DNA from: Rutpela maculata
Taxonomy: Eukaryota > Arthropoda > Insecta > Coleoptera > Cerambycidae
NCBI GenBank assembly: GCA_936432065.2
Contig: OW386286.2
Coordinates: forward strand, 113,051,519-113,115,518
Length of the DNA stretch: 64,000 bases
Reading direction: 5' to 3'
This document shows, piece after piece, positions 61,489 through 64,000 of this stretch. Made by a program: the position numbers and the translations under genes. A model generated the notes under the pieces. The model searched no databases and was not told the DNA's origin. It saw only the letters and a list, made by a program, of their open reading frames with translations. Each line of letters starts with the position of its first letter. Positions within the stretch are counted from its first letter, which is position 1.

Positions 61489-62667
61489 TTCTGGTACGAT
61501 GAGATAGCCCAATGGCTGGTGGAGAAGGTCATCCTGGTCAGACTAGACGCTGCCCAGGATGAACTCCACATCGACGATGAGTGTCAGTTCGGTTTTAGGA
61601 AGGGTAGGGGCACTGTACACTAGGTCGTCAGGATCGTGAATGACGTCAAAGTGCAATGCAACCGCGGAAAAAGCACAGTGATGGTGCTGCTCGATATTGA
61701 GAAAGCTTTCGATACAGTATGGATCCCGGGTTTACTCTACAAACTTAATACGCTTAACTTTCCTACGCATATCACCAAACTTATTCACTCTTTCCTGACA
61801 GGCAGATCGCTGCAGGTCAGGGTGAATAATAAACTTTCAACTCGAAGGGATATTCGTGCGGGCGTCCCCCAGGGGTCATGTCTGTCACCAAAGTTATACA
61901 ATCTATACGTCTCCGACTTCCCGGAGTTCCCGAATACGAATCTTGCCAAGTACGCCGACGACACGGCCATGTACGTGCATTCGCATAACGCACAAGCGGC
62001 GAACATGCTACTCAAGGCGCACATGGCTCATGCCACGGCGTATTACGACAAGTGGAAGATTCGGATCAACGCCGAGAAGTCGGAGTCCATACTCTTCACG
62101 CGCCGATTTACCGAAAATCGGATTTTAACGCCACTTTCGATCGGGGGTAGAGAAATTCCAATCAAACGGTGCGTGAAGTATCTGGGGGTCAACTTGGACA
62201 GGAGACTGACATTCAACACGCATATAAGCGAGACTGTAAGTAAGGTCTACTCCATGTCCAGGAGTCTGTATCCGCTCCTGGCAAGGGGTAGCGGACTCAA
62301 CAGGACTAATAAAAAATTATTGTATACGATGGTGATCAGACCGGCCATCACATACGCGGCGCCGGTGTGGTGCAGCATCCCGGCCACGACAATGCGGAAA
62401 CTTAGAGTTTTAGAACATAAATATATGCGCCTCATTTCAGACTCCGGTAGGTACACCTCCCTCAGAGATCTCTATGCACGTTGCCACGACATAACCCCAC
62501 TAGAGGACTTCGTCCGGGAAACTTCCCAAAAATTCTACCAATTCAAACTGGGCGAAAGTCCGCTAACCCGAGACATCACACGAATCAGACAGCATAATGC
62601 CATACATTTCAACCTGAAACACCCATTACCATACCAGGCGTTGCCTATCTTTCGGCAACCTCCCTAG
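61489..62667 (+). pseudogene. Jockey-like LINE reverse transcriptase, one internal stop
   Basis: Copies LINE RNA into DNA at the target site. From 61489 the frame reads through CQFGFRKGRGTVH to a TAG at 61621-61623, where a sense codon is expected. It is then open for 343 residues from a GTG at 61636. Numbered from there: AFDTVW at 24-29 with D20 and D26 (motif A), GVPQGSCLSP at 76-85 (motif B), and the catalytic YADD at 106-109. The thumb-like region includes LGVNLDRRLTF and IRPAITYAAPVWC. No RNase H follows, as in Jockey. The 5' part (endonuclease and ORF1) is missing. The low damage suggests a fairly recent insertion. Confidence 0.85.
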
Positions 62668-63288
62668 CCACATCTTTCCTATACCACAATTTACTTTCAC
62701 CATCTTTTATTTTCACCACCTTTTACTTGTATCCCCTCTATTCCCCCATTAGTTGCATTTTTATTATTTTTGTCAATTTTTGTTCTTTTGTCCCTTTTTG
62801 TTCTTCTTCCAAATTCCCTTTAGACCAATAACTGCTAGTAAACCCCAACTTTTAAAATCATAATCTCCCCTCACCCCATCCTTCCAGAGGCAGGTAGACC
62901 ACTGGATAAATCCGTGACTCTCGAACGGGTTTTTTCATTAAGTTTTCCCGTATGGACAACAAGATTTTGTTCATAAATTTAATGCGCGCGTGCGACAGTG
63001 CGCGTGTGTTAAAAATTGTTTCTTCGTAGTTTTAGCTATTTCTAAGTATTTTAATATCTTCCCAGATTATTGTTCAACGAAATTGTTAGGTTTAAGTTTT
63101 TTATATATGTTAAACAGGAGCCCAACGCCCAATTGCATCTGTCGTTACAGCCGAAGCTAAACCCCTCCACCCGATCACCTACTTACCGCGACGTTGCACG
63201 CCGCGGTGGGGTGATCGACTCTAGACTGGACCCAGCTGAGGCCCATTCATATCTTTAAACTTTAATAAATATCTTTGATTTGATTTGC
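61489..63288 (+). mobile_element. 5'-truncated Jockey-like LINE
   Basis: Coding sequence starts abruptly at FWYDEIAQWLVEKV (61489), inside the reverse transcriptase region, and continues to 62667. A C/T-rich 3' UTR, AATAAA at 63264-63269 and a TGATTTGATTTG tail follow. Abrupt 5' truncation is usual for LINE insertions. No matching TSD was seen; the left junction abuts a 19-bp palindrome, TTGAATGATATTCATTCAA (61467-61485). A tRNA-B-box-like GTTCGATCC lies just beyond the tail at 63312. Confidence 0.75.
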
Positions 63289-63330
63289 CTTGCAATCCAA
63301 AGGTCTCGTGTTCGATCCCTCACATGGTGA
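63277..63330 (+). repeat. tRNA-like (SINE-type) B-box fragment
   Basis: CTTGCAATCCAAAGG followed by TCTCGTGTTCGATCCCTC resembles the anticodon-arm to T-arm half of a tRNA (B box near GTTCGATCC). There is no 5' half or CCA, so it is not a tRNA gene. It may be SINE-derived or part of the host element. Confidence 0.3.
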
Positions 63331-63523
63331 TTTTTTTTTTCATATATTTTTTTTCCACAACAAAGTTGGTATCACAAAATTTAGAATGTCCAAAATCTAA
63401 CATTATTTACAAGAAAAATGCGAAGAGTATCCTATAGAATGTATAACAATTATATAAAAAGCTCAGTAAATCGGCGAAGAGTAGGTATAATGCTTCCACT
63501 AGTTTTATATATTTTACTTCCAC

Positions 63524-64000
63524 ATCCAGTGGAAGTATAGTAACGACAAATTTTTTTTTTATTTTTATTGTTCAAATAGGCTTAAAATGCCACGAAACGT
63601 CGAGATTTTAAGTTTGAGCGAAAAAATTTCTGTCTGTCTGTCGGTCTGTCTGTAACATTTTTTGTACGCCCGTTTACTCTGGAACCGTTTAAGATATTGA
63701 CTTGAAATTTGGTACACATATGTACTTTAACGAGATCTGGAACAAGATTATATTTTCATCTTGTTTCGTCGAAGTGTTGGGGTAAATTGGGGTAAATTTG
63801 GTGTAAGGGGGTAAATCAAGCAGGTAAGAGTCCATAAAATTGGTATTTAGTATATACAAGAGAAGCTAAGGTCTCAAAATATTTTTGGCATTAGCCACCC
63901 CCATTATCACCCCCACCATTCTTAAAGGGGATGAAAAAAAGATTGTGATTTAGTGTATGTACAAGAACCAGAAACCTCGAAATATTTTTTTACTTCATTC
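63524..64000 (+). mobile_element. TTACTTCC family copy 15 (cut by window end)
   Basis: Starts TTACTTCCACATCCAGTGG and continues through the GTCT tract, the ACCGTTTAAG block and the first C-rich tract before the window ends. Confidence 0.85.

Larger units (their letters stand above)
61021..63430 (+). mobile_element. Element with TATACTCTTCGC end, host of the nested LINE
   Basis: The left edge is a 28-nt palindrome, TATACTCTTCGC...GAAGAGTATA. The right edge carries GCGAAGAGTAT (63420-63430), its inverted partner. A GTCC/GTCT tract (61151-61173) and TTGAAATTTGG (61221-61231) lie near the left. The LINE at 61489-63288 sits in the middle. Superfamily unknown. Confidence 0.5.

Noticed and set aside
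63277..63330. tRNA gene
   Set aside because: Only the 3' half resembles a tRNA; there is no acceptor stem or A box.

Overview
The window looks like repeat-dense, AT-rich nuclear DNA of an arthropod, most likely an insect. The reasons are Jockey-type LINE, copia, hAT-like, mariner-like and Helitron-like relics, long AT-rich spacers with microsatellites, and no compact gene arrangement. The order or species cannot be fixed from the sequence. No convincing host gene, tRNA, rRNA or CRISPR array was found. Almost every long or recognisable reading frame belongs to a transposable element (TE).

Layout. 1-5.1 kb: a LINE 3' end, a hAT-like MITE with a perfect 8-bp target-site duplication (TSD), a TA-flanked inverted-repeat element, and a Helitron-like element carrying a minisatellite. 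5.3-17 kb: first copies of the dominant repeat (called here the TTACTTCC family, about 680 bp, 15 copies in the window), a dispersed repeat with a conserved internal palindrome, foldback elements, a second hAT-like element, and a broken gene for an XPG-like nuclease TE protein (copy A). 17.8-19.9 kb: a 1.2-kb element with 355-bp inverted repeats and a perfect 8-bp TSD, then a LINE 3' fragment. 22.4-23.2 kb: a foldback made of three direct plus three inverted GC-rich units. 25-29 kb: a degenerate tandem array with a nested MITE, and a head-to-tail pair of 1.06-kb elements sharing three copies of one 7-bp flank. 29.8-31.4 and 40.8-42.7 kb: copies B and C of the nuclease TE. C keeps both long terminal inverted repeats (TIRs) and a candidate 3-bp TSD. 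32-34.4 kb: a LINE fragment, the second copy of the palindrome repeat, and a (TA)n-loop inverted repeat. 36.5-57.9 kb: further TTACTTCC copies, an RNase H-bearing LINE relic, tandem repeats, the minisatellite family again, and a decayed copia pol with LTR-like sequences. 61-63.4 kb: a Jockey-like LINE with an intact reverse-transcriptase core, nested in another element.

The most informative system is the long-TIR element of copies B and C. It encodes a PIN/XPG-type nuclease signature followed by a Cys-rich tail, which resembles the Academ superfamily. B and C share the same frame lesion, so copies appear to have spread after the gene was already broken. A second pattern is a shared module: a GTCT-type tetranucleotide tract, then an ACCG block, then TTGAAATTTGG. 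It appears in four otherwise different repeat families. All calls rest on reading the sequence alone; family names come from remembered motifs and no database search was run.
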